Shown one piece after another: positions 8,898 to 17,160 of a stretch of DNA of 64,000 nt. The stretch is from assembly GCF_026341775.1 (NCBI RefSeq), contig NZ_JAPEOB010000004.1:186001-250000 (forward strand), in the 5' to 3' direction. Numbering within the stretch: the first letter of the stretch is position 1; each line of letters begins with the position of its first letter. Source of the DNA: Streptomyces sp. NBC_00654 (GTDB lineage: Bacteria > Actinomycetota > Actinomycetes > Streptomycetales > Streptomycetaceae). Under the pieces are notes generated by a model that was given only the letters and a program-made list of their open reading frames with translations, made no database searches and had not been told where the DNA came from. The position numbers and the translations under genes are program-made.

Positions 8898-8992
8898 CCC
8901 CTCATCCCTCATGCCTCATCCCTCATCCGGCATCCCTCATCCGGCATCCGGCATCCCTCATCCGGCATCCGGCATCCGGCATCCGGCATTCC
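8898..8992. repeat. 7-bp minisatellite (CATCCCT/CATCCGG)
   Basis: About 13 head-to-tail 7-bp units alternate between CATCCCT, CATGCCT and CATCCGG in higher-order order, directly after the LLM gene. It contains no open gene and no dyad suggestive of CRISPR. Confidence 0.85.
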
Positions 8993-9094
8993 AGGATCGC
9001 CCCATGCGAACAGCTGAGGACACCGCGCACATGACTGAGCCCGTGCAGCGCCCTGCCGGTCACGTTCCGTCGGACGTCACGGGGGAGGCTCACC

Positions 9095-9604
9095 ATGTCT
9101 GACGAGCACGAGAACCCGGCCGAACTCGTACGCGCGCGCTACGCCCTGTACGTGGAGTCGCTCCGGGCCCGGATGCCGCAGGAACAGTTCGCCCTGCTCA
9201 TGGAGATCGTCCGCCTGTGGGTACGGGGCGGGGGCGGTACCGCGCGGCTGGAGCTGGACGGCCCGGAGAGGGAACTGTTCACCCCGGAGGTCCAGCAGGA
9301 ATTCCTGAACCTCATGGGTCTGATCGGCGCGATGCAGCCGGGTCACGAGGACCGCGCCGACCATGTCGTCGCCCGGCTCGGCGATGGCGAGCACACCAGG
9401 GGCGCCATGTCCCTCGTCCCGCCGGACGTCGCCGCCGACCCGGAGAAGCTGCGCGCGATGAGGGACCGGATCGACGCCGAGCAGGGGCAGCGGACGCGGG
9501 ATCAGCGGACGGTGGAGGAGATCGCCCGCGCGAGCGGCATGAGCACCTCGGATCCTTCGGACACCTCGGGTCCCTCGGGACCCACGCAGGCTGAGGACAG
9601 CTGA
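9095..9604 (+). CDS. Conserved small acidic protein of unknown function
   Basis: A 169-residue acidic, Glu/Asp/Arg-rich soluble protein that I do not recognise. The N-terminal two thirds looks helical (AELVRARYALYVESLRARMP, LMEIVRLWVRG). The C-terminal tail is a Ser/Thr/Pro/Gly linker with DPSDTSGPSGPT. There are no membrane segments or catalytic motifs. The ribosome site GGGAGG lies 6 bases before the ATG. It is bounded by minisatellites on both sides; the downstream repeat begins inside its last codons. Confidence 0.7.
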   Translation: MSDEHENPAELVRARYALYVESLRARMPQEQFALLMEIVRLWVRGGGGTARLELDGPERELFTPEVQQEFLNLMGLIGAMQPGHEDRADHVVARLGDGEHTRGAMSLVPPDVAADPEKLRAMRDRIDAEQGQRTRDQRTVEEIARASGMSTSDPSDTSGPSGPTQAEDS

Positions 9605-9650
9605 CCGAGGACGGCTGACTGAGGACGGCTGACTGAGGACGGCTGGCTGG
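9588..9650. repeat. 14-bp tandem repeat
   Basis: Units CTGACYGAGGACGG occur at 9601-9614, 9615-9628 and 9629-9642, with a degenerate copy before and after. The array overlaps the stop codon of the preceding gene. Confidence 0.75.
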
Positions 9651-9672
9651 GGGCGCGAAGCGTCCTCAGCCA

Positions 9673-9879
9673 TGGCGCCGATCTCTGTGGACGCTGGCGC
9701 CGGAACCTCCCCCTAGTGGCGCCACCATGGCGCTGCGCAATGCCATCGCATCTCATCTCCCCGCCGGGGTGATCCTGGTGCGCGCACATGTCTGAGAGAA
9801 AACTCCAGGTCAGAGAGGTATGCGCCAAGCGGGCGTCAATCTGGCTCGCTATGGCGCTATCGATGTGCCATGATGGCGT
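9673..9879. promoter_or_regulatory. Helically phased TGGCGC operator array
   Basis: TGGCGC occurs at 9673, 9695, 9717 and 9728 and again at 9852 with TGGCGT at 9874. Spacings inside the groups are 22, 22, 11 and 22 bases, i.e. whole helical turns on one DNA face; three copies extend into the palindrome TGGCGCCA or GGCGCC. The array fills the 365-base gap before the DUF4097-ABC transporter operon. I infer a cooperative repressor or activator binding region. The cognate regulator is not adjacent. Confidence 0.55.
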
Positions 9880-9969
9880 CATGGGCCTCACGCCCTAGCC
9901 GAAAGCTCTTCCGGCGCCCGCCCCACCTTCACCAGCGTCACCCGCACGAGCCAAGAGGACGGAACAGCC

Positions 9970-10860
9970 ATGCCTTCTTTCGAGACCCCCGGACCGATCA
10001 CCGCGACCGTCGAGCTGGACTTCGGCACCGCCCGTATCACCGCGGGCAAGCGCACCGACACGGTCGTGGAGGTGCTGCCGAGCAACGGTTCGGACGACGA
10101 CGACGTACGTGCCGTGCGGCAGACCCAGGTCAGCTGCACGGACGGCCGCCTCAGCGTCAGGACGCCCAAGAAGCGGTCTCCGTTCGGCACGGCGGGATCC
10201 ATCGAGGTGAGCATCGAACTGCCCGCCGGATCCGATCTCCGGGGAAGCACGGGCCTGGGCAGCTTCCACTGCGAGGGCCGCTTCGGGGAGGTCGCGCTCA
10301 CGTCCTCGCTCGGTGACCTCAAGGTCGACGAGGCGGCCGGTGCCGACCTCAGGACCGACCACGGCGGCATCCGCCTGACCCGTTCGACCGGGGACATCGA
10401 GGTCGTCGGCTCGGGCCGCATCGAGCTCGGCAGCGTCGCCGGCGCGGCGACCGTCAAGAACCTCAACGGCGCGACCGAAGTCGGCGAGGTCACCGGTGGT
10501 CTGACGGTCGGCGCGGCCAACGGCGACATCTCCATCGGCATCGCGCACGGCAGCGTGGGTGCCACATGTGCGAACGGCCGGATCGAGGTCGGGGTCGCCC
10601 GCTCCGGAGTCGAAGCGACGTCTTCCAACGGCGGCATTCGCGTCGGTGAGGTCATCCGCGGCCGTGTCGACCTGCGTACCTCCGTCGGCGACCTCGACGT
10701 CGGCATCCACGAGGGCACCGCCGCCCGGCTCGACCTCAACCCGAAGTACGGCACCGTACGCAATTCACTCGACCCCGCCGACGGCCCCGCGGGCTCCGGC
10801 GAGCCGGTCGAGGTGCACGCCCGGACCACGGCCGGCGACATCATCATCCGCCGCGCCTGA
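9970..10860 (+). CDS. DUF4097 beta-repeat protein
   Basis: A 296-residue protein built from repeated short strands of the DUF4097 type (DLRGSTGLGSFHCEGRFGEV, DISIGIAHGSVGATCANGRI, DLRTSVGDLDVGIHEGTA), predicted to form a right-handed parallel beta-helix. Its molecular role is unknown, but in actinomycetes it is habitually the first gene of a DrrAB-type transporter operon, as here. The ATG at 9970 has AGAGGA about 11 bases upstream. No signal peptide is visible. Confidence 0.85.
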   Translation: MPSFETPGPITATVELDFGTARITAGKRTDTVVEVLPSNGSDDDDVRAVRQTQVSCTDGRLSVRTPKKRSPFGTAGSIEVSIELPAGSDLRGSTGLGSFHCEGRFGEVALTSSLGDLKVDEAAGADLRTDHGGIRLTRSTGDIEVVGSGRIELGSVAGAATVKNLNGATEVGEVTGGLTVGAANGDISIGIAHGSVGATCANGRIEVGVARSGVEATSSNGGIRVGEVIRGRVDLRTSVGDLDVGIHEGTAARLDLNPKYGTVRNSLDPADGPAGSGEPVEVHARTTAGDIIIRRA

Positions 10861-10902
10861 CCCTGCCTGCCCCCACTCCCCTTCCCCGAAAGGAAAAACG
10901 GC

Positions 10903-11946
10903 ATGACTGCCACTCAGGCATCCGCGCCGACCGTCGGCACCACGTCTACGTCTACGTCTACGGCTCCGGCGATCACGGTCACCGGTCTTCGTAAGTCGTA
11001 CGGTGGCAAGGTCGTGCTGGACGGTGTCGATCTGTGTGTTCCGGCCGGGTCGGTGTTCGCGTTGCTGGGGCCGAACGGTGCCGGTAAGACGACCGCGGTG
11101 AGGATCCTGTCCACGCTCGTCACGGCGGACGGTGGTGATGTGCGTGTGGGGGGTCATGATCCGGCGGTCGAGCCGCAGGCGGTGCGGGCGGCGATCGGGG
11201 TCACGGGGCAGTTCTCCGCGGTCGACGGGCTGATCACCGGCACGGAGAACATGCTCCTCATGGCGGACCTGCACCACCTGTCCAGGGCGGAGGGGCGGCG
11301 GGTCACCGCCGGGCTCCTGGAGCGGTTCGGTCTGACGGAGGCCGCGGGGAAGCCCGCCTCGACGTACTCGGGCGGGATGAAGCGGCGTCTGGACATCGCG
11401 ATGACGCTGGTCGGGAGCCCGCGGATCATCTTCCTCGACGAGCCGACCACGGGCCTGGACCCGCGCTCCCGCCACAACATGTGGGGCATCATCCGTGAAC
11501 TCGTCTCCGGCGGGGTGACGGTCCTGCTCACGACCCAGTACCTGGACGAGGCCGACGAGCTCGCCGACCGTATCGCCGTCCTCCACGACGGCCGGATCGT
11601 CGCGGAGGGCACCGCCGACGAACTGAAACGGCTCGTGCCCGGCGGACACGTACGGCTCCGCTTCACCGACCCCGCCGCCCACCGCTCCGCGGCGTCCGCC
11701 CTGCACGGGTCCACCCGGAACGACGAGGCGCTCACCCTCCAGATCCCCAGCGACGGCACCCAGCGCGAACTGCGCTCCATCCTCGACTGGCTCGACTCCG
11801 CCGGTGTCGAGGCCGACGAGCTGACCGTCCACACCCCCGATCTCGACGACGTCTTCTTCGCCCTGACCAGCACCAGCACCGCCGGCACCGCCGGCACCGC
11901 CGGCACCACGTCCCAGGCAGACCAGTCCAAGGAGAACGCCCGATGA
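10903..11946 (+). CDS. DrrA-family ABC transporter ATPase
   Basis: A 347-residue ABC ATPase of the daunorubicin-resistance (DrrA) family, which powers drug or lipid export with a DrrB partner. Motifs in order are Walker A LLGPNGAGKTTAVRIL, Q-loop VTGQFSAVD, signature YSGGMKRRLDIA, Walker B IIFLDEPTTGLD and H-loop-region TTQYLDEADELADR. The DrrA-type C-terminal domain follows (IPSDGTQRELRSILDWLD). Both ends carry repeat-derived linkers: Thr/Ser alternation near residue 15 and AGTAGTAG near the C-terminus. It overlaps the permease by 4 bases (ATGA). Confidence 0.93.
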   Translation: MTATQASAPTVGTTSTSTSTAPAITVTGLRKSYGGKVVLDGVDLCVPAGSVFALLGPNGAGKTTAVRILSTLVTADGGDVRVGGHDPAVEPQAVRAAIGVTGQFSAVDGLITGTENMLLMADLHHLSRAEGRRVTAGLLERFGLTEAAGKPASTYSGGMKRRLDIAMTLVGSPRIIFLDEPTTGLDPRSRHNMWGIIRELVSGGVTVLLTTQYLDEADELADRIAVLHDGRIVAEGTADELKRLVPGGHVRLRFTDPAAHRSAASALHGSTRNDEALTLQIPSDGTQRELRSILDWLDSAGVEADELTVHTPDLDDVFFALTSTSTAGTAGTAGTTSQADQSKENAR

Positions 11947-12734
11947 GTTCCCTCTCCCTCGCCGTCCGCGACTCCTCCACGATGCTCCGCCGGAACCTGC
12001 TGCACGCCCGGCGCTATCCGTCCCTGACACTGAACCTGCTGCTCACGCCGGTCATGATGCTGCTGCTCTTCGTCTACATCTTCGGCGACGTGATGAGCGC
12101 CGGCATCGGCGGCGCGGGCGCCGACCGCTCCGCCTACATCGCCTACATCGTGCCGGGCCTGCTGCTGATGACGATCGGGAGCACCACCATCGGCACGGCG
12201 GTCTCGGTGTCCAACGACATGACCGAGGGGATCATGGCCCGCTTCCGCACGATGGCGATCCACCGCGGCTCGGTCCTGGTCGGGCATGTCGTCGGCAGTG
12301 TCCTGCAGTGCGTGATGAGCGTGCTCCTCGTGGGCGCCGTCGCCGTCGCCATCGGGTTCCGCTCCACCGACGCCACGGCCCTGGAATGGGCCGCGGCCCT
12401 CGGACTCCTCGTCCTCTTCGCGACCGCGCTCACCTGGATCGCCGTCGGTATGGGCCTCGTCAGCCCGAACGCCGAGGCCGCCAGCAACAACGCCCTCCCG
12501 ATGATCCTGCTCCCGCTCCTGTCCAGCGCCTTCATCCCCGTCGACACCATGCCCGGCTGGTTCCGGCCGATCGCCGAGTACCAGCCCTTCACCCCCGCCA
12601 TCGAGACCCTCCGCGGCCTGCTCCTCGGCACCGGGATCGGCCACAACGGCTGGCTCACCCTCGCCTGGTCCCTCGGCCTCACCACCCTCGGCTACCTCTG
12701 GTCCACCTCCAAGTTCCACCACGACCCGAAGTAA
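11943..12734 (+). CDS. DrrB-family ABC-2 permease
   Basis: A 263-residue ABC-2 type permease with six predicted membrane segments, the partner of the preceding ATPase. The first half has the RNLLHARRYPSLTLNLLLTPVMMLLLF entry helix. The second has the conserved SNNALPMILLPLLSSAFIPVDTMPGWFRPIAEYQPFTP stretch found in DrrB/NodJ-type permeases. Its start ATG overlaps the ATPase stop, so the two are translationally coupled. A strong 17-bp hairpin follows. Confidence 0.93.
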   Translation: MSSLSLAVRDSSTMLRRNLLHARRYPSLTLNLLLTPVMMLLLFVYIFGDVMSAGIGGAGADRSAYIAYIVPGLLLMTIGSTTIGTAVSVSNDMTEGIMARFRTMAIHRGSVLVGHVVGSVLQCVMSVLLVGAVAVAIGFRSTDATALEWAAALGLLVLFATALTWIAVGMGLVSPNAEAASNNALPMILLPLLSSAFIPVDTMPGWFRPIAEYQPFTPAIETLRGLLLGTGIGHNGWLTLAWSLGLTTLGYLWSTSKFHHDPK

Positions 12735-12750
12735 CCACCCTGAGCACGCG

Positions 12751-12793
12751 GGCCGACGCCCCGCCCCCGGCCACCCGGGGCGGGGCGTCGGCC
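12751..12793 (+). terminator. Strong hairpin terminator of transporter operon
   Basis: A perfect 17-bp inverted repeat (12751-12767 with 12777-12793) starts 17 bases after the permease stop and is all G/C apart from one A-T pair near each arm. Confidence 0.75.
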
Positions 12794-12816
12794 GTGCCAC
12801 CCGCGGAACCACGGGC

Positions 12817-12847
12817 TTGAAGCTTCCGCAGCGGCAGCCTCTACCTT
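12817..12847 (+). promoter_or_regulatory. MerR-type promoter with 19-bp spacer and dyad
   Basis: TTGAAG (12817-12822) and TACCTT (12842-12847) are separated by exactly 19 bases, the stretched spacing that MerR-family activators correct. The spacer contains a dyad CTTCCGC-A-GCGGCAG with one mismatch. It lies 56 bases before the start of a MerR/TipAL gene, so autoregulation is expected. Confidence 0.65.
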
Positions 12848-12903
12848 CGTGAGCAGGGCCGGAGAGGCCGGCCCGGTGAAGCGACTCGTGAGGGGAGACG
12901 GCG

Positions 12904-13665
12904 ATGGCCTGGCCGACCGCGGAAGTGGCCCGGATGTCGGGCGTGACGGCCCGCACCCTGCGCCACTACGACGAGATCGGCCTGCTGCCACCGGCCTGGA
13001 CGGGCACCAACGGCCACCGCTACTACGAGGAGCGCGAGCTGCTGCGGCTCCAGCAGATCCTCGTACTGCGGGCACTGGGTCTGGGCCTGCCCGAGATCGG
13101 CCGGGTCCTGGCCGCGCAGGTCGACGAGCTGGAAGCCCTGCGCGGCCATCACCGCAGGCTGCTCGCCGAGCGCGACCGGCTCGACGCCCTGGCCGGCACC
13201 GTCTCCCGCACGATCACCGAACTGGAGCGATCCAGAGAGAACGGTGGTCCCATGACCGGCATCAACCGACCGGAGAACCTGTTCGAGGGCGTCCGCCCCG
13301 CCATGTACAGGGAGAGCCTGCGCGACTTCCCCGAGCTGGCCAGGGAGGTCGAACGCCGTACCGCGACGATGACCGAAACCCAGATCGAGACCGGGCACCG
13401 CGAGCGCACGGCACAGATGATCCGGCTGGCCGAACTGCTGACCGCCGGTACACCCGCCGACGCGGCGCCGGCGCAGGCGGAGGCGGACGCCCAGTACCGC
13501 ACGCTGAGCGAACTGCGCGCCGTGACCGCCGAGGAGTACCGGGCGATCGGGCGCTCCTGTGTGGAGAACGAACCGTGGCGCGCGGCATACGAGGCGATCG
13601 CGCCGGGTCTGGCCGCGTACCAGCGCGACATCATCGAGGCGTACGCCACGACCCGGCTGAGCTGA
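12904..13665 (+). CDS. MerR/TipAL-type thiopeptide-sensing regulator
   Basis: A 253-residue transcription factor with an N-terminal MerR winged helix (TAEVARMSGVTARTLRHYDEIGLLPP, residues 3-70). A long dimerisation helix follows, then a C-terminal TipAS-like domain (about 115-250, FEGVRPAMYRESLRDFPELA ... YRAIGRSCVENEPWRAAYEAI). In Streptomyces TipAL the TipAS domain binds thiopeptides and other drugs and activates its own promoter. The ATG at 12904 has GGGGAGA 6 bases upstream. Because it lies just after a DrrAB exporter, it may control multidrug responses. Confidence 0.9.
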   Translation: MAWPTAEVARMSGVTARTLRHYDEIGLLPPAWTGTNGHRYYEERELLRLQQILVLRALGLGLPEIGRVLAAQVDELEALRGHHRRLLAERDRLDALAGTVSRTITELERSRENGGPMTGINRPENLFEGVRPAMYRESLRDFPELAREVERRTATMTETQIETGHRERTAQMIRLAELLTAGTPADAAPAQAEADAQYRTLSELRAVTAEEYRAIGRSCVENEPWRAAYEAIAPGLAAYQRDIIEAYATTRLS

Positions 13666-13833
13666 GCCGAGCCGAGCCGAGAACCGGATCCGGTGCACCG
13701 GGGGCTCCGGGGGCCCTGTGCGGTCCCCGGGGCTCCTACACCACACCCGGCCCGCAGGTCTCGACATTTGATCAACTACAGCGAATTCAGGGGTACTTCG
13801 GAGGACTTTCGAGTGGGCTTCCGAGGCCTTCCC

Positions 13834-13839
13834 TATCCT
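13834..13839 (+). promoter_or_regulatory. Candidate -10 element of a leaderless transcript
   Basis: TATCCT ends 7 bases before the ATG at 13847, and no Shine-Dalgarno sequence precedes that ATG. Transcription would start at or next to the A of the start codon. No convincing -35 is visible. Confidence 0.45.
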
Positions 13840-13846
13840 CCCGATC

Positions 13847-14911
13847 ATGAGTATCCCCACCGAGCTGATCGGTAGTATCCCGCGCCCTTCGGACCTTCAC
13901 TCCGCCCTCACCGCGCACGCGCGGGGGCGGCTGAGCGACGCCGACCTGACCAAGCACCAGGAGCAGGCCGTCGCGGAGACCCTGGCCCGGCTGGCGGAGC
14001 TGGGCAGCCCCGTCCTGGTGGACGGGGAGCAGGCCAAGCCGAGCTTCGCCACCTACCCGGTCGCCGGCCTGGCGAGCCTTTCGCCGGACGGCGTCGTCAT
14101 CCCGTTCGCCGACGGACACACCCGGCAGCTGCCCTGCATCACCGAGGGTCCCTTCCGGTACCAGGTGCACGCGGAGACCTATCTGCGCGAGGCGCAGCGG
14201 CTCACCGACCTGCCCGTCAAACAGGCGGTCATCGCCCCCTCCGCGCTCAGCCTGCTCTATCCGGCCACGCCCATCGAGGGGTACTCCCGCGAGGAGTTCC
14301 TGCGGGATCTGGCCGACGAGGCGGAGGCCGACATCCGCGGCTGCCTGGACGCCGGGGCCCATGTGGTGCAGCTCGACTTCACCGAGGGGCGGCTGTCGCT
14401 GAAGCTGGATCCGAGCGGCGGTGTCCTGGACGACTTCATCGCTCTCAACAACACGGTCCTCGACCGGTTCAGCGACGCCGAACGCGCCCGGATCGGCGTG
14501 CACACCTGCCCCGGCGGGGACCAGGACTCCACGCACAGCCTCGATGTCGACTACGCCGGGCTGCTGCCCAAGCTCTTCCAGCTCAGGGCGGGCAACTTCT
14601 ACCTCCAGCTCGCGAGCGAGGCGGACCCGGACCGGGTGCTGAGCATCGTCGCGGACCATCTCCCGCCAGGGGCAAGGGTGTTCATCGGTGTGACCGACCC
14701 GATCGATCCACGGGTGGAGACACCGGAAGAGGTACGTGACCGGGTGCTCGCAGCCGCCCGTCACCTTCCGGTGGAACAGCTGGGCACCTGTGACGACTGC
14801 GGCTTCTCCCCGTTCGCGGACGACGCCTCCACCTCACGCGACCTGGCGTTCGCGAAGATCAACGCGCGGATTCGGGGTACGGCCATGGCCGCCGAGGCCC
14901 TCGGCGCCTAG
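13847..14911 (+). CDS. Cobalamin-independent methionine synthase-like (MetE C-terminal) protein
   Basis: A 354-residue TIM-barrel protein equivalent to the catalytic C-terminal half of MetE, which transfers a methyl group to a thiol through a zinc-activated thiolate. It starts with IPTELIGSIPRPSDL, has the DGEQAKPSFATYPV and QLDFTEGRLSLKLDPSG strands, and keeps the zinc ligands as IGVHTCPGGD (His and Cys) and TCDDCGFSPF (Cys). Without the N-terminal barrel it is unlikely to be a folate-dependent MetE; such short forms use other donors or substrates. It is probably leaderless. Its stop codon TAG ends on the first base of the downstream inverted-repeat element. Confidence 0.88.
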   Translation: MSIPTELIGSIPRPSDLHSALTAHARGRLSDADLTKHQEQAVAETLARLAELGSPVLVDGEQAKPSFATYPVAGLASLSPDGVVIPFADGHTRQLPCITEGPFRYQVHAETYLREAQRLTDLPVKQAVIAPSALSLLYPATPIEGYSREEFLRDLADEAEADIRGCLDAGAHVVQLDFTEGRLSLKLDPSGGVLDDFIALNNTVLDRFSDAERARIGVHTCPGGDQDSTHSLDVDYAGLLPKLFQLRAGNFYLQLASEADPDRVLSIVADHLPPGARVFIGVTDPIDPRVETPEEVRDRVLAAARHLPVEQLGTCDDCGFSPFADDASTSRDLAFAKINARIRGTAMAAEALGA

Positions 14912-15147
14912 GGCGTGTGTCGAAAGTAGCGCCGTCCGCCCGAAGGGCGGGGCTCACGGCGTCCGGTGCGTGCGATCGCGAGGCGGAGGAGTGTTCTCGT
15001 ACTGGACGTACGAGAACACTCCGACAACGCCGACAACGCCGACAACGCCGACAACGCCGACAACGCCGACAACGCCGACAACGCCGACAACGCGGCGAGC
15101 GTGCGTGCCGGGCGTCGCGAGCCAGGCGGGACTTTCGACACACGCCC
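14911..15147. mobile_element. MITE-like inverted-repeat element with internal hairpin and VNTR
   Basis: A 237-bp non-coding element has terminal inverted repeats GGGCGTGTGTCGAAAGT at 14911-14927 and its exact complement at 15131-15147. Inside are a perfect 14-bp hairpin (14989-15002 with 15008-15021, 5-base loop) and eight exact copies of CGACAACGC (15022-15093). No transposase is encoded. The left end begins at the last base of the MetE-like stop codon. I infer a non-autonomous mobile or REP-like element; a clean target duplication is not visible. Confidence 0.7.
15022..15093. repeat. Eight exact 9-bp repeats (CGACAACGC)
   Basis: The eight units are identical, which implies recent slippage expansion. 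They lie inside the inverted-repeat element, just after its hairpin. Confidence 0.9.
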
Positions 15148-15206
15148 TGGCCCCGGGCCACGCGTCCGGCCTGCGGACCGTGAGTGGCGTACGGGCCCTG
15201 CGGAGG

Positions 15207-15242
15207 ACGGCCCGGCACGGGGGTGTTCCCCGGCCGGGCCGT
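15207..15242 (-). terminator. Hairpin terminator of nucleotidyltransferase gene
   Basis: A stem of about 15 bp (left arm from 15207, right arm to 15242) with one bulged base and a loop of about 4-5 bases lies directly after the minus-strand stop at 15245. Confidence 0.7.
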
Positions 15243-15244
15243 CG

Positions 15245-16054
15245 TCAGGCGGAGCCCCGCAGCGCCGCGAGGGTCTCCTCGGCCAGCACCCGCGCCCGGT
15301 CCACCGTCGCCGTCAGCGCCCCGGCGCTCACGCCCGGCGCTCCGAGCAGTTCACGGACCCGGGGGCCGAAGTCCGCCGGGGCGCCCGGGAGCGACTCGGC
15401 GACGGCCAGCGCCCCCTTCTCGTTGAGGCACCAGCGCCGGTCCCCGGCGAACAGCGCCTGTACCAGCACACCGACGGCCCGGGACAGGCACAGCGCGACG
15501 TACAGCGTGTCCCCCCGGGCCGCGCCCTTCCCCGCGGCGGTGACCAGGAACTCCGCCTCCCAGGCTCCCGCCGTCAATGCCTCCCGCAGCGGCTCCGGAT
15601 ACGTCGTCGCCCGCAGCCGTAGGTCCGTCAGCTCGCCCGAGGGATCGGCCAGCACCTGTCCGAGTGCCACCTCGCCCGCGTAGCAGGGAGACCAGAACCC
15701 GAGCGGATGCCCGGCCTGCACACCGACCTCGTACCGGCCCTCGCGGCAGTCCTCCCACACCCGCTCGACCCGGTCCAGGTCCCGCAGGATCCAGTCCACC
15801 GCGACACCCTCGGCCTGGAGCCACGCACCGCCGTTCACCCACGGCCCCCAGCCACCGGGCCCGGCCACCTCGACGTCCGGTCCGGCCAGCGCGCGCAGCG
15901 CGTCGAGGTCGAGTCCGGCCCGGTAGTAGACGCCGAGGTCCCAGTCCGAGTCCGGCCGGTGCTCCCCACGCGCCCGGCTGCCGCCGAGCAGCACGCCCAC
16001 GACTCCCGGTACTTCGGCCAGCCGTGCCGCCATGTCTTCGATGATCACTCGCAT
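15245..16054 (-). CDS. Nucleotidyltransferase-fold protein
   Basis: A 269-residue protein with an N-terminal DNA-polymerase-beta-like nucleotidyltransferase core: VVGVLLGGSRARGEHRPDSD followed by WDLGVYY gives the GS...DxD metal-binding arrangement at residues 22-45. A third acidic residue is likely in GVAVDWILRD. The C-terminal half is helical, as in aminoglycoside adenylyltransferase-like proteins and MNT antitoxins. No HEPN partner is adjacent, so a resistance-type or regulatory adenylyltransferase is more plausible than a toxin-antitoxin pair. The ATG at 16054 lacks a Shine-Dalgarno sequence, and translation may be leaderless. Confidence 0.8.
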   Translation of the reverse strand: MRVIIEDMAARLAEVPGVVGVLLGGSRARGEHRPDSDWDLGVYYRAGLDLDALRALAGPDVEVAGPGGWGPWVNGGAWLQAEGVAVDWILRDLDRVERVWEDCREGRYEVGVQAGHPLGFWSPCYAGEVALGQVLADPSGELTDLRLRATTYPEPLREALTAGAWEAEFLVTAAGKGAARGDTLYVALCLSRAVGVLVQALFAGDRRWCLNEKGALAVAESLPGAPADFGPRVRELLGAPGVSAGALTATVDRARVLAEETLAALRGSA

Positions 16055-16134
16055 GGAGCGAGTCTGGCAGCCGACCGGACGGACGGGCCAGCCGGTTTCG
16101 TACCGCGGCGGCGGAGGCGGGAACCGCACCCGCC

Positions 16135-17160
16135 TCAGTCCAGTGTGATCCGGGCGGCGACGGGCAGGTGGTCGCTGCCGGTGGCGGGCAGCGTACGGAT
16201 GTGGCCGACGGTCGCCGAACGGGCCATGACCTGATCGATCCGGGCCACCGGGAAGGCGGCGGGGAAGCTGAGGGCGAAGCCGCGTCGCGCCGTGTTCATC
16301 CGCGAGGTCAGCGGGGCCAGCCCATGGTCGTCGACCGTGCTGTTGAGGTCGCCCAGCAGGATCACCCGGCGTACCTTCTCGGCGGCGACGGCCTCGCCCA
16401 GCAACCCGGCACTCTCGTCACGGCGGGCGGACGCGAGGCCGCTCGCTCCGATCCGGACCGAGGGCAGGTGTGCGACATACGCCGCGACCTCGCCGCGCGG
16501 TGTGTGGACGACGGTCCGCAGGCCACGGCTCCAGCCCTCCGCGATTCCCCGGGGCCTGATGTCCAACAGCCGGGTGCTGGACATCGGATGCTTCGACCAG
16601 AGTCCGACGGTGCCCCGGACCGCGTGGTACGGGTAGTCGGGGGCGAGGGTCTTCTCATAGACCGTCAGCGCCGGAGGCACCAGCTCCTCCAGTGCGATGA
16701 GATCCGGCTCGGCGTCCGCCAGCGCGCGGGCCGTGGCCGCCGGGTCGGTGTTCTCGTCGCTGACGTTGTGCTGCACCACGAGCAGATCGTCCGCCCCGGG
16801 CCCGTCCCCGGGCAGCAACAGCCCGCCGAAGAGGTACGCCCAGGCCGTCACCGGCAGCAGCAGGGCCACCAGCGCGACGGCCGAACGGCGCAGCAGGACC
16901 AGGCCGAGCAGCAGCACGGCCACCAGCCCGAGCCAGGGCAGGAACGTCTCCAGCAGACTGCCCGGACCGCCCGCGAGGTCGGCGACGACTCCGTGGAACA
17001 CCAGCAGCGCGGCCGTCAGCACCGCGAGCGCGGCGAGCACCCGCCCCCGTCCCCGGGGCGACCGGTTCCCCGGGCGCCCCTCCGTGTCCCCGCCCCGTTC
17101 CGCCCACCGGAACGCCGCCCCCGCTCTCGACGCCGTACCGCTGTCCGCCCGCCGCACCAT
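16135..17160 (-). CDS. Membrane-anchored endonuclease/exonuclease/phosphatase protein
   Basis: A 341-residue protein with three hydrophobic segments at about residues 40-115 followed by an exposed EEP (DNase I/phosphodiesterase-like) domain. Catalytic landmarks are VVQHNVSDENTD, DLIALEEL (metal Glu), ILLGDLNSTVDD and SDHLPVAARI (catalytic Asp-His). It probably cleaves a phosphodiester or a phospholipid headgroup outside the membrane. AAGGGG sits 4 bases before the ATG. The substrate is unknown. Confidence 0.87.
   Translation of the reverse strand: MVRRADSGTASRAGAAFRWAERGGDTEGRPGNRSPRGRGRVLAALAVLTAALLVFHGVVADLAGGPGSLLETFLPWLGLVAVLLLGLVLLRRSAVALVALLLPVTAWAYLFGGLLLPGDGPGADDLLVVQHNVSDENTDPAATARALADAEPDLIALEELVPPALTVYEKTLAPDYPYHAVRGTVGLWSKHPMSSTRLLDIRPRGIAEGWSRGLRTVVHTPRGEVAAYVAHLPSVRIGASGLASARRDESAGLLGEAVAAEKVRRVILLGDLNSTVDDHGLAPLTSRMNTARRGFALSFPAAFPVARIDQVMARSATVGHIRTLPATGSDHLPVAARITLD

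Noticed and set aside
8898..8992. Possible CRISPR or structured RNA
   Set aside because: It is a simple 7-bp minisatellite without spacers or conserved dyads.
15022..15093. CRISPR-like array
   Set aside because: The units are 9 bp head to tail with no spacers and no cas genes nearby.
15245..16054. Toxin-antitoxin (MNT/HEPN) pair
   Set aside because: No HEPN-type partner gene is adjacent, and the protein is longer than typical MNT antitoxins.
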